Below are positions 34,370 to 42,603 of a stretch of DNA of 64,000 nucleotides, piece by piece. Numbering within the stretch: the stretch's first letter is position 1; the number at the start of each line of letters is the position of its first letter. The notes beneath the pieces are model-generated. The model was not told where the DNA came from and made no database searches. It was given only the letters and a program-made list of their open reading frames with translations. Location: NCBI RefSeq assembly GCF_026340095.1, contig NZ_JAPEPO010000001.1:5852001-5916000 (forward strand), in the 5' to 3' direction. Source of the DNA: Streptomyces sp. NBC_01446. GTDB taxonomy: Bacteria; Actinomycetota; Actinomycetes; Streptomycetales; Streptomycetaceae. Made by a program: the position numbers and the translations under genes.

Positions 34370-34382
34370 TATGCGGCGCATA
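34370..34382. promoter_or_regulatory. 13-bp palindrome upstream of the RND permease gene
   Basis: TATGCG-G-CGCATA has perfect 6-base arms. It lies 145 bases before the permease start, in the gap after the response regulator gene. It is a candidate site for that regulator; this is inference from position. Confidence 0.35.
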
Positions 34383-34526
34383 AGAACGGGACCTGGGAGC
34401 TACGGATCCGCCGTCGCGCATGACTGAGGGTGTAGGGGGCCCCGCACGTGTCTTCGGACGCACCCGCGTCCCCCGGACGCCCGGGGCCTCCTCCTGCCGC
34501 GCTTGCCACAGAGAGAGACCCACACC

Positions 34527-37500
34527 ATGTCCTGGCTGTCGAGATTCAGCCTCGCTCAACGGGCCCTGATCGGGCTGATGTCGATCATCGCGATCGTCTT
34601 CGGCGCCATCGCGATCCCCCAGCTCAAGCAGCAGCTGCTGCCCTCCATCGAACTGCCCATGGTGTCCGTCCTGGCCCCGTACCAGGGCGCGTCTCCCGAC
34701 GTGGTCGAGAAGCAGGTCATCGAGCCGCTCGAGTCGACCATCGACGCGGTCGACGGCATCACCGGTATCACCTCCACGGCGAGCGAGGGCAACGCCGTGA
34801 TCATGGCCCAGTTCGACTACGGCAACGGCTCCAAGCAGCTCGTCGCCGACGTCCAGCAGGCCGTGAACCGGGCCCGCGCCCAGCTCCCCGACGACGTCGA
34901 CCCGCAGGTCATCGCGGGCTCCACGGACGACATGCCGACCGTCGTCCTCGCCGTCACGTCCGACAAGGACCAGCAGGCGCTCGCCGACCAGCTCGACAAG
35001 ACCGTCGTCCCGTCCCTCAAGGACGTCGACGGCGTCGGCCAGGTCACCGTCGACGGTGTGCGTGACCTCCAGGTCACCGTCACCCCCGACGACAAGAAGC
35101 TCGCCGCGGCCGGGATCAGCCAGACCGCGCTCGGTCAGTCCCTCCAGGCGGGCGGCGCGACCCTGCCCGCCGGCTCCTTCGACGAGGGCGGCAGCAACCG
35201 CACCGTCCAGGTCGGCGGCGGCTTCACCTCCCTGAAGCAGATCGAGGACCTGATGGTCACCGGCGAGGGCGTCAGGAAGCCCGTACGCCTCGGTGACGTC
35301 GCCGAGGTCGCGCAGCGGCCCGCGAAGGCCGACTCGATCACCCGCACGGACGGCAAGCCCAGCCTCGCGGTCATGGTCACCATGGACCACGACGGCAGCG
35401 CGGTCGCCATCTCCGACGCGGTCAAGGACAAGCTCCCCGGCCTGCGCAAGGACCTCGGCACCGGCGCGAAGCTCACGGTCGTCAGCGACCAGGGCCCCGC
35501 GGTCTCCAAGTCCATCGACGGCCTGACGACGGAGGGCGCGCTCGGTCTCCTCTTCGCCGTCCTCGTCATCCTGGTGTTCCTGGCGTCGATCCGCTCGACC
35601 CTGGTCACCGCGGTCTCGATCCCGCTCTCGGTCGTCCTGGCCCTGATCGTTCTGTGGACCCGCGACCTCTCGCTCAACATGCTCACGCTCGGCGCGCTGA
35701 CCATCGCGATCGGCCGCGTCGTGGACGACTCCATCGTCGTCCTGGAGAACATCAAGCGGCACCTCGGCTACGGCGAGGAGCGCCAGGAGGCGATCCTCAA
35801 GGCGGTCCGCGAGGTCGCGGGCGCCGTCACGTCGTCCACCCTGACCACCGTCGCCGTCTTCCTGCCCATCGGCCTGGTGGGCGGCATGGTCGGCGAGCTG
35901 TTCGGCTCGTTCTCGCTGACGGTCACGGCGGCCCTGCTGGCCTCGCTGATCGTCTCGCTCACCGTCGTCCCGGTCCTGTCGTACTGGTTCCTGCGCCCGC
36001 CCAAGGCGATCGAGGGCGTCGACCCGGAGGAGGCGCGCCGCAAGGCGGAGGAGAAGGAGGCGCGGTCCTGGCTCCAGCGGATCTACGTCCCCGTCCTGCG
36101 CTTCGCGACCCGTCGCCGCCTCACCAGCGTCCTCATCGCGGTCGTGGTCCTGGTCGGCACGTTCGGCATGGCCCCCATGCTGAAGACGAACTTCTTCGAC
36201 CAGGGCGAGCAGGAAGTCCTGTCCATCAAGCAGGAGCTGAAGCCGGGCACCAGCCTGGCGGCGACCGACGCCGCGGCGAAGAAGGTCGAGAAGCTGCTCG
36301 AAGGCGTCGACTCGGTCAAGGACTACCAGGTCACCATCGGCTCGTCCGGCTTCATGGCGGCCTTCGGCGGCGGCACCGACACCAACCAGGCCTCGTACCA
36401 GGTGACGCTGAAGGACAAGGCGTCGTACGAGAAGACCCAGCATCGCATCGAGAAGGGTCTCGGCGAGCTCTCCGGGATCGGCCGGACCACCATCGCGGCC
36501 GGTGACGGCTTCGGCAGCCAGGATCTGAGCGTCGTGGTGAAGGCGGCCGACGGCCAGGTCCTGCGCAAGGCGGCCGACGAGGTCCGCCACGAGGTCGCCG
36601 AGCTCGACGGCGTCACGGACGTCACCAGCGACCTGTCGCAGTCGGTCCCGCGCATCTCGGTCAAGGCCAACTCCAAGGCCGCGGCCGCCGGGTTCAACGA
36701 CACCACGCTCGGCGCGGCCGTCGGCCAGGCCGTGCGCGGTACGACCAGCGGCAAGGCGATCCTCGACGACACCGAGCGCGACGTCGTCGTGAAGTCGGCG
36801 AAGCCCGCCACGACCATGGACGAGCTCAAGAAGCTCCCGATGGGCCCCCGCGGTCTGAAGCTCGGCGACATCGCCACGGTGAAGCTGGTCGACGGGCCGG
36901 TCTCCATGACCCGGATCGACGGGGCCCGGGCCGCGACGATCACGGCCAGGCCGACCGGTGACAACACCGGCGCGGTCAGCGCCGACCTCCAGACGAAGAT
37001 CAAGGCCCTGAAGCTGCCCGCGGGCGCGAAGGCCACGATCGGCGGCGTCACGTCCGACCAGGACGACGCGTTCAAGAACCTCGGCCTCGCGATGCTGGCC
37101 GCGATCGCGATCGTGTTCATGCTCCTGGTCGCCACGTTCCGCTCGCTGGCGCAGCCGCTGATCCTGCTGGTCTCGATCCCGTTCGCGGCGACCGGTGCGA
37201 TCGGCCTGCTCATCGCCACCGGCACCCCGATGGGTGTCCCGGCGATGATCGGCATGCTGATGCTCATCGGCATCGTGGTCACCAACGCGATCGTCCTGAT
37301 CGACCTGATCAACCAGTACCGCAAGGAGGGCTACGGCACGATCGAGGCGGTCATCGAGGGCGGCCGCCACCGTCTGCGCCCGATCCTCATGACGGCCCTG
37401 GCGACGATCTTCGCCCTGCTCCCGATGGCGCTCGGCGTCACCGGTGAGGGCGGTTTCATCGCCCAGCCGCTCGCGGTGGTGGTGATCGGCGGTCTGATCA

Positions 37501-37682
37501 CGTCGACGCTCCTGACGCTCCTCCTCGTCCCGACGCTCTACGCGATGCTGGAGCTCCGCAAGGAGCGGCGCCGCAAGAAGCGCGAGGCGAAGCGGGCGAA
37601 GAAGGCCGGGGTGACGGCCGGGCCGGAGGCCGCGCGGGCCTCGGAGTCCGAGTCCGGCGAGCCGGAGCCGGCGGGCGTCTGA
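34527..37682 (+). CDS. RND superfamily efflux permease (AcrB/HAE1-like)
   Basis: The protein has 1051 residues from ATG 34527. The topology is one N-terminal membrane helix, a large loop, six helices, a second large loop and five further helices, as in AcrB-type pumps. The helix-4 motif GRVVDDSIVVLENIKRHLGYG contains the proton-relay Asp pair. The tail is basic and Ser/Glu-rich. It should export hydrophobic compounds using the proton gradient. No adaptor or outer-membrane partner is encoded nearby, as expected for a Gram-positive. It follows the two-component system after a 186-base gap. Confidence 0.9.
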   Translation: MSWLSRFSLAQRALIGLMSIIAIVFGAIAIPQLKQQLLPSIELPMVSVLAPYQGASPDVVEKQVIEPLESTIDAVDGITGITSTASEGNAVIMAQFDYGNGSKQLVADVQQAVNRARAQLPDDVDPQVIAGSTDDMPTVVLAVTSDKDQQALADQLDKTVVPSLKDVDGVGQVTVDGVRDLQVTVTPDDKKLAAAGISQTALGQSLQAGGATLPAGSFDEGGSNRTVQVGGGFTSLKQIEDLMVTGEGVRKPVRLGDVAEVAQRPAKADSITRTDGKPSLAVMVTMDHDGSAVAISDAVKDKLPGLRKDLGTGAKLTVVSDQGPAVSKSIDGLTTEGALGLLFAVLVILVFLASIRSTLVTAVSIPLSVVLALIVLWTRDLSLNMLTLGALTIAIGRVVDDSIVVLENIKRHLGYGEERQEAILKAVREVAGAVTSSTLTTVAVFLPIGLVGGMVGELFGSFSLTVTAALLASLIVSLTVVPVLSYWFLRPPKAIEGVDPEEARRKAEEKEARSWLQRIYVPVLRFATRRRLTSVLIAVVVLVGTFGMAPMLKTNFFDQGEQEVLSIKQELKPGTSLAATDAAAKKVEKLLEGVDSVKDYQVTIGSSGFMAAFGGGTDTNQASYQVTLKDKASYEKTQHRIEKGLGELSGIGRTTIAAGDGFGSQDLSVVVKAADGQVLRKAADEVRHEVAELDGVTDVTSDLSQSVPRISVKANSKAAAAGFNDTTLGAAVGQAVRGTTSGKAILDDTERDVVVKSAKPATTMDELKKLPMGPRGLKLGDIATVKLVDGPVSMTRIDGARAATITARPTGDNTGAVSADLQTKIKALKLPAGAKATIGGVTSDQDDAFKNLGLAMLAAIAIVFMLLVATFRSLAQPLILLVSIPFAATGAIGLLIATGTPMGVPAMIGMLMLIGIVVTNAIVLIDLINQYRKEGYGTIEAVIEGGRHRLRPILMTALATIFALLPMALGVTGEGGFIAQPLAVVVIGGLITSTLLTLLLVPTLYAMLELRKERRRKKREAKRAKKAGVTAGPEAARASESESGEPEPAGV

Positions 37683-37697
37683 CCCTTTCGGCGCAAA

Positions 37698-37743
37698 GCC
37701 CGGAGCCCGGGTCCCACCTTCGTGTGGGACCCGGGCTCCGGGC
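37698..37743. terminator. Very strong bidirectional hairpin terminator
   Basis: Perfect 20-base arms at 37698-37717 and 37724-37743 enclose a 6-base loop. It separates the convergent RND permease gene (+) and nadA (-), starting 15 bases after the permease stop. Confidence 0.9.
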
Positions 37744-37761
37744 ATTGCGCGGCTTTCGCGC

Positions 37762-38955
37762 CTACGGCAGCGCCAGCATCCGCTCCAGCGCCTGCTTCGC
37801 GAACTGCTCGGTCTCGCGGTCGACCTCGATCCGGTTGACCAGGTTGCCCTCGGCCAGGGACTCCAGGGTCCACACCAGGTGCGGCAGGTCGATGCGGTTC
37901 ATCGTCGAGCAGAAGCAGACCGTCTTGTCGAGGAAGACGATCTCCTTGTCGGGGTGCGCGTTGGCGAGGCGCCGCACCAGGTTGAGCTCGGTGCCGATCG
38001 CCCACTTCGACCCGGCCGGGGCCGCGTCGAGGGCCTTGATGATGTACTCCGTCGAGCCGACCTCGTCCGCCGCGGCGACGACCTCGTGCTTGCACTCGGG
38101 GTGCACCAGGACCCGTACGCCGGGGATCCGCTCGCGGACGTCGTTGACCGAGTCGATCGAGAAGCGCCCGTGCACCGAGCAGTGCCCGCGCCACAGGATC
38201 ATCTTCGCGTTCCGCAGCTCCTCGGCGGTCAGGCCGCCGTTCGGCTTGTGCGGGTTGTACAGGACGCAGTCCTCCAGGGACATCCCCATGTCCCGCACGG
38301 CGGTGTTGCGCCCGAGGTGCTGGTCCGGCAGGAAGAGCACCTTTGTTGAATTGGGCTCGCCCTGCTCGAAGGCCCAGTCAAGGGCCCTCTTCGCGTTCGA
38401 CGAGGTACAGATCGTGCCGCCGTGCTTGCCGGTGAACGCCTTGATGTCCGCAGAGGAGTTCATGTACGAGACGGGCACGACCTGCTCGGCGATGCCGGCC
38501 TCGGTCAGCACGTCCCAGCACTCGGCGACCTGCTCGGCGGTGGCCATGTCGGCCATGGAGCACCCGGCGGCCAGGTCGGGCAGGACCACCTTCTGGTCGT
38601 CGCCGGTGAGGATGTCGGCGGACTCGGCCATGAAGTGCACACCGCAGAAGACGATGTACTCGGCCTCCGGCCGGGCGGCCGCGTCGCGGGCGAGCTTGAA
38701 GGAGTCGCCGGTGACGTCCGCGAACTGGATGACCTCGTCGCGCTGGTAGTGGTGGCCGAGAACGAAGACCTTGTCCCCGAGCTTCTCCTTGGCCGCGCGG
38801 GCGCGCTCCACCAGGTCCGGGTCGGACGGGGAGGGCAGGTCTCCAGGGCACTCCACACCGCGCTCGCTCCGCGGGTCGGCCTCGCGGCCGAGCAGCAGGA
38901 GAGCCAGCGGAGTCGGCTGAACGTCCAGGTCAACTGGGGTCTGGGCCGTGGTCAC
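37762..38955 (-). CDS. nadA: Quinolinate synthase
   Basis: The protein has 397 residues from the GTG at 38955; a GTG 9 bases earlier is too close to the GAAAGG site. NadA features include VLGHHYQRDEVIQFADVTGDS, VFCGVHFMAESADIL, CVLYNPHKPNGG and KTVCFCSTMNRIDLPHL, with the three Cys that hold the 4Fe-4S cluster. It condenses iminoaspartate with dihydroxyacetone phosphate in NAD synthesis. nadB and nadC are not adjacent. It is divergent from the Fe-S carrier gene erpA, with a palindrome in between. Confidence 0.95.
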   Translation of the reverse strand: MTTAQTPVDLDVQPTPLALLLLGREADPRSERGVECPGDLPSPSDPDLVERARAAKEKLGDKVFVLGHHYQRDEVIQFADVTGDSFKLARDAAARPEAEYIVFCGVHFMAESADILTGDDQKVVLPDLAAGCSMADMATAEQVAECWDVLTEAGIAEQVVPVSYMNSSADIKAFTGKHGGTICTSSNAKRALDWAFEQGEPNSTKVLFLPDQHLGRNTAVRDMGMSLEDCVLYNPHKPNGGLTAEELRNAKMILWRGHCSVHGRFSIDSVNDVRERIPGVRVLVHPECKHEVVAAADEVGSTEYIIKALDAAPAGSKWAIGTELNLVRRLANAHPDKEIVFLDKTVCFCSTMNRIDLPHLVWTLESLAEGNLVNRIEVDRETEQFAKQALERMLALP

Positions 38956-39044
38956 GTCACGCACCCTTTCTTGTTATGACATTCGTGCGGCGAGGCTTCT
39001 CGTCGAAATGACGCTATCTATCATAACTGCTTCACGTCAGAATG

Positions 39045-39058
39045 ACGATGGCCATCGT
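39045..39058. promoter_or_regulatory. 14-bp perfect palindrome between nadA and erpA
   Basis: ACGATGGCCATCGT is a perfect 14-base palindrome, 90 bases before the nadA start and 185 before erpA. The surrounding AT-richer stretch (39005-39045) probably holds the nadA promoter. It is a candidate operator for a regulator not encoded here. Confidence 0.4.
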
Positions 39059-39243
39059 GTCGATGTGACGCAATCCGCGCGGACCGGCCCGTGCCCCCCG
39101 CGCGCGGGGTGTGCGAGCATGAAAGGGCAAGGAAGCCGAACTCGCCGAGAGGCGAAACACGAGCGCCAGGGCCGGAATGAATCCGCGGCCCCGCCGGTTG
39201 GAACGTCGGCAAGCAGTCTCCGTACAACCCTGGAGAGAAGCAG

Positions 39244-39600
39244 ATGTCCGTATCGGACGAGACCACCACCGTGAGCGACGGCATCCTCCTGTCCGACGCC
39301 GCCGCGGCCAAGGTCAAGGCCCTCCTTGACCAGGAAGGGCGCGACGACCTGGCGCTGCGCGTCGCCGTACAGCCCGGAGGCTGCTCCGGCCTGCGTTACC
39401 AGCTCTTCTTCGACGAGCGCTCCCTCGACGGGGACGTCGTGAAGGACTTCGGTGGCGTCAAGGTCGTCACCGACCGCATGAGCGCCCCGTACCTGGGCGG
39501 CGCCTCCGTCGACTTCGTCGACACCATCGAGAAGCAGGGCTTCACGATCGACAACCCGAACGCCACGGGCTCCTGCGCCTGCGGCGACTCGTTCAGCTGA
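39244..39600 (+). CDS. erpA: HesB/IscA-type iron-sulfur cluster insertion protein
   Basis: The protein has 118 residues from ATG 39244, preceded by GAGAGAAG. The A-type carrier signature is complete: Cys47 in QPGGCSGLRYQLFFD, and Cys111 and Cys113 in GSCACGDSFS. It carries and inserts Fe-S clusters into target enzymes in the cytoplasm; the neighbouring NadA is one such target type. It is monocistronic, with a strong hairpin behind it. Confidence 0.9.
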   Translation: MSVSDETTTVSDGILLSDAAAAKVKALLDQEGRDDLALRVAVQPGGCSGLRYQLFFDERSLDGDVVKDFGGVKVVTDRMSAPYLGGASVDFVDTIEKQGFTIDNPNATGSCACGDSFS

Positions 39601-39616
39601 GTCTGAGCCCGCACAT

Positions 39617-39663
39617 ACACGAAGCGGCGGTTCCCTGCTCGAGGGGGAACCGCCGCTTCGTGT
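39617..39663. terminator. Strong bidirectional hairpin terminator
   Basis: Perfect 19-base arms at 39617-39635 and 39645-39663 enclose a 9-base loop between the convergent erpA (+) and the secreted-protein gene (-). Confidence 0.9.
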
Positions 39664-39675
39664 TTCGTCACGGGG

Positions 39676-41157
39676 TCAGCTCTGCGGCGCGGGCTCCTGC
39701 CCCTGCTTGCCGTCCGTGTGCGGCACCGCCTTGTCCTGGGAGTCCACGACCTTCCGGCCGTCGAGCGGCTCGTCCAGCGTCACCGGCAGCGTGTAGAACT
39801 TCGCCATCGCGATGCAGACCGTGCCCTTCTTCCGCGTCTCCGTGACCTTCAGGGCGACCTTGCCGTCCTCCTCCGTCGCGGTGGCCGTGTAGGTGCTGCA
39901 CACGCCGCCCGTGAAGTGCGCCGTCAGCGTCCGCCCGTCCACCGTGTAGCCGTCGGGGCGCACGTCGCGGGTGTCGGTCCCCGGGGCACCGGGCCTGACG
40001 CTCGGCCGCGGGCTCGGCTTGTCGGCCGGCCCCGGCGCGTGCGGCGACGTCAGGAACTTCGGGTCCACCGCGGGATGCGTCACCGTGAACGCCGCCTGCC
40101 CGCCCTGCGGCTTCACCTGGAACAGCCACGACGGTACGAGGATCTGCCGCCCCTGCGTGAACTGCACCGCGAGCCCGAACGTGGCCCCGGTGACATGGAC
40201 GGGCGCCGCCGCGGGCAGCTTCGTCGGCGCCTTGCACGGCGCCTCGTCCCGCTGCTTCACCGGCACCGGGCTCGCGCAGCCGCCGATACCGACGCGACCG
40301 GCCCCGACAGCCGCGGAGTTGAGCAGATCGAGCGTCCTCTGCGCGCTGATCACGGGGTACGTGTCGCCCTTGACCGGCTTCTTCAACTGACCGCTGCCGC
40401 CGACCACTTGACCGTCCGAGCCGACCTGGACGCCCGTGGTCCAGCCGTACGTGGGCAGGTCGCCCACGCGGGGTTCCGCGTTCACCACCCGTACCGCGCC
40501 CATCAGTTGGCGCGCGTCGAGCTTCGCGTCGTCCTGGCCGAGCGCCTTGAGCACCGGAGCGGCCGCCTTCTTCGCGGCGTCCTCGCTCACGGCGTCCTTG
40601 GTGCTGCCGTTCCCCGGCGCCTCGGTGCACTGGGTGGGGCTCGCGCACTTGTGGCCCGCGGACGGTGCGTAGCGCGCGTACGTCCAGGCGCCGGGGGCCC
40701 GCTCGGTCACCTGGAGTGAGGGGCCCGAGCCGTCCTTCGCCGGGCCCACCTTCCAGGCGCCGTTCTCCAGGCGTGGGGCGCCCTGCGCGTCGAGCGTCCT
40801 GGCGAGCGCGGCGACATCGGCCGCGGTCACCTTGCCCTCGCTCCGGTAGACGGGGGCGTCGCCGGGGCCCGTGGGGAGCTTGCCGTCGGCCCGGTAACGG
40901 GTGCCGTTCGGGTCGGGCTCGCCCGGCGCGATTCCCGAGGTGGAGCCCGTGCCGCCCTTCCGGTAGCCGTCCAGGGGCAGCGGCGGGGGAGCGGAGCCGT
41001 CGCCGGCCGCCGGAGTCCCGCCGCGGCCGTCGCCGTCGGCCGAGGCCGCCGCGAAATACGCGCCACCGCCACCGACGAGGAGTACCGCTGCCGCGACCGA
41101 GGCGACGGCCAGCGGGGACCGCCCCCGGTGTCGATCCTGCGTCTGCTCGGTGCTCAC
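39676..41157 (-). CDS. Membrane-anchored or secreted protein of unknown function
   Basis: The protein has 493 residues from GTG 41157, with AAGGAG 7 bases upstream. One membrane segment (PLAVASVAAAVLLVGGGGAYFAAASA) covers residues about 15-40, and the rest is presumably outside the cell. The body is Gly/Pro/Ala rich, with six or more Cys that could form disulfides (HKCASPTQC, GGCASPVPVKQRDEAPC, GVCSTYTA, TVCIAMAKF). The segment LLNSAAVGAG and repeated VTG strands suggest beta structure. I recognise no family. A GC-run inverted repeat lies just upstream of its start. Confidence 0.75.
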   Translation of the reverse strand: MSTEQTQDRHRGRSPLAVASVAAAVLLVGGGGAYFAAASADGDGRGGTPAAGDGSAPPPLPLDGYRKGGTGSTSGIAPGEPDPNGTRYRADGKLPTGPGDAPVYRSEGKVTAADVAALARTLDAQGAPRLENGAWKVGPAKDGSGPSLQVTERAPGAWTYARYAPSAGHKCASPTQCTEAPGNGSTKDAVSEDAAKKAAAPVLKALGQDDAKLDARQLMGAVRVVNAEPRVGDLPTYGWTTGVQVGSDGQVVGGSGQLKKPVKGDTYPVISAQRTLDLLNSAAVGAGRVGIGGCASPVPVKQRDEAPCKAPTKLPAAAPVHVTGATFGLAVQFTQGRQILVPSWLFQVKPQGGQAAFTVTHPAVDPKFLTSPHAPGPADKPSPRPSVRPGAPGTDTRDVRPDGYTVDGRTLTAHFTGGVCSTYTATATEEDGKVALKVTETRKKGTVCIAMAKFYTLPVTLDEPLDGRKVVDSQDKAVPHTDGKQGQEPAPQS

Positions 41158-41192
41158 CGCATCGCTCCTTAGCTGCCGCGTCGTACGCCGTA

Positions 41193-41208
41193 TCCCCTAT
41201 ACGGGGGA
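41193..41208. promoter_or_regulatory. C-run/G-run inverted repeat upstream of the secreted-protein gene
   Basis: TCCCC (41193-41197), five bases TATAC, then GGGGGA (41203-41208), 36 bases before the GTG at 41157. The shape (C-run, TATA-like centre, G-run) resembles CsoR/RcnR-type metal-regulator operators. Function is inferred. Confidence 0.35.
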
Positions 41209-41277
41209 CAGCGATGGGACGCAGCGGGGGAGCGTGCGGTTCCCTCCTCGCTCCCCAGGGCCCGCGCGGGCGCCTCT

Positions 41278-41490
41278 CTAGTCCCCGTATTCGGACATCG
41301 AGTCGATGAGCCGCGCGGACTTGGAGGGCACGACGACGCCGTGGGGGAGGGAGGGGGTGGCGGGAGTCTGCTTGTCCTTGGCGGGGGCCGTCCAGTGCGG
41401 GGCCATTCGGGCGCAGTCGCCGCGCAGGGAGGCGAGGCCGCCTTCGAGGTCGAGCGGTGCGGACGCGGTGCGGACCTTGAGGTTCGTCAT
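41278..41490 (-). CDS. Small hypothetical protein, probably leaderless
   Basis: The protein has 70 residues from ATG 41490. No ribosome binding site is visible, but TAGCGT (41502-41497 on the minus strand) lies six bases before the ATG, which would give a leaderless mRNA. The sequence shows no known domain or signal (LKVRTASAPLDLEGGL, PHGVVVPSKSARLIDSMSEYGD). Reality is supported by codon bias and the promoter fit, not by homology. Confidence 0.55.
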   Translation of the reverse strand: MTNLKVRTASAPLDLEGGLASLRGDCARMAPHWTAPAKDKQTPATPSLPHGVVVPSKSARLIDSMSEYGD

Positions 41491-41623
41491 AGAGGAACGC
41501 TATGCAGGTTCCGCCTCGCGAAGAAAGACCTACTATCGGGTAGTTTTGCCACTTCAGTCGGACGGACGCGACCCGGTAGCGTAAAGCGTCAACCCCCTCC
41601 GCTCAGGAAGACGTGACCACGCC

Positions 41624-42598
41624 GTGCGTATCGCAGTCACCGGCTCCATCGCCACCGACCACCTCATGACCTTCCCCGGCCGCTTCGCCGACCAGCTGGT
41701 CGCGGATCAGCTGCACACGGTCTCCCTCTCCTTCCTCGTCGACAACCTCGACGTCCGCCGGGGCGGTGTCGGCGCGAACATCGCGTTCGGCATGGGGCAG
41801 CTCGGCACGGACCCGATCCTGGTCGGCGCCGCGGGCTCCGACTTCGACGAGTACCGCGCCTGGCTCGACCGGCACGGCGTGGACACCGACTCCGTCCGCA
41901 TCTCCGAGGTCCTGCACACGGCCCGCTTCGTCTGCACCACGGACGCCGACCACAACCAGATCGGCTCCTTCTACACGGGCGCCATGAGCGAGGCCCGCCT
42001 CATCGAGCTGCAGGCCGTCGCCGAGCGCGTCGGCGGCCTCGACCTGGTGCTGATCGGCGCGGACGACCCAGAGGGCATGCTCCGCCACACGGAGGAGTGC
42101 CGCTCGCGCTCCATCCCGTTCGCCGCGGACTTCTCGCAGCAGATCGCCCGGATGAACGGCGACGAGATCCGCACGCTCCTGGACGGCGCGACGTACCTCT
42201 TCTCGAACGAGTACGAGAAGGGCCTCATCGAGAGCAAGACCGGCTGGACCGACGAGGAGATCCTCGGCAAGGTCGGCCACCGCGTCACGACCCTCGGCTC
42301 GCGCGGCGTCCGCATCGAGACCGTCGGCGAGGACCCGATCGAGGTCGGCTGCGCCGAGGAGGAGGCCAAGGTCGACCCGACCGGCGTCGGCGACGCGTTC
42401 CGCGCGGGCTTCCTGTCCGGCCTGGCCTGGGGCGTCGGCCATGAGCGCGCCGCCCAGGTCGGCTGCATGCTCGCCACGCTGGTCATCGAGACCCTCGGCA
42501 CGCAGGAGTACCAGCTGCGCCGCGGCCACTTCATGGACCGCTTCACCAAGGCGTACGGCCACGAGGCCGCGGCCGAGGTCAAGGAGTACCTGAAGTAG
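41624..42598 (+). CDS. PfkB family carbohydrate/nucleoside kinase
   Basis: The protein has 324 residues from GTG 41624. It begins IAVTGSIATDHL and carries the first PfkB signature near RRGGVGANIAFGMGQLG. The second signature, KVDPTGVGDAFRAGFLSGL, holds the catalytic Asp. Closest in style to adenosine or ribokinase-type enzymes, it phosphorylates a sugar or nucleoside with ATP; the substrate cannot be fixed. It converges on the desulfurase-TusA gene, with 5 bases between. Confidence 0.88.
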   Translation: MRIAVTGSIATDHLMTFPGRFADQLVADQLHTVSLSFLVDNLDVRRGGVGANIAFGMGQLGTDPILVGAAGSDFDEYRAWLDRHGVDTDSVRISEVLHTARFVCTTDADHNQIGSFYTGAMSEARLIELQAVAERVGGLDLVLIGADDPEGMLRHTEECRSRSIPFAADFSQQIARMNGDEIRTLLDGATYLFSNEYEKGLIESKTGWTDEEILGKVGHRVTTLGSRGVRIETVGEDPIEVGCAEEEAKVDPTGVGDAFRAGFLSGLAWGVGHERAAQVGCMLATLVIETLGTQEYQLRRGHFMDRFTKAYGHEAAAEVKEYLK

Positions 42599-42603
42599 TC
42601 CCG

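Noticed and set aside
33555..37745. A 1396-codon open frame on the minus strand opposite the two-component and RND genes
   Set aside because: It is a shadow frame produced by high GC at third positions; its translation is low-complexity Arg/Asp/Gly/Val without domains, while the plus strand encodes clear families.
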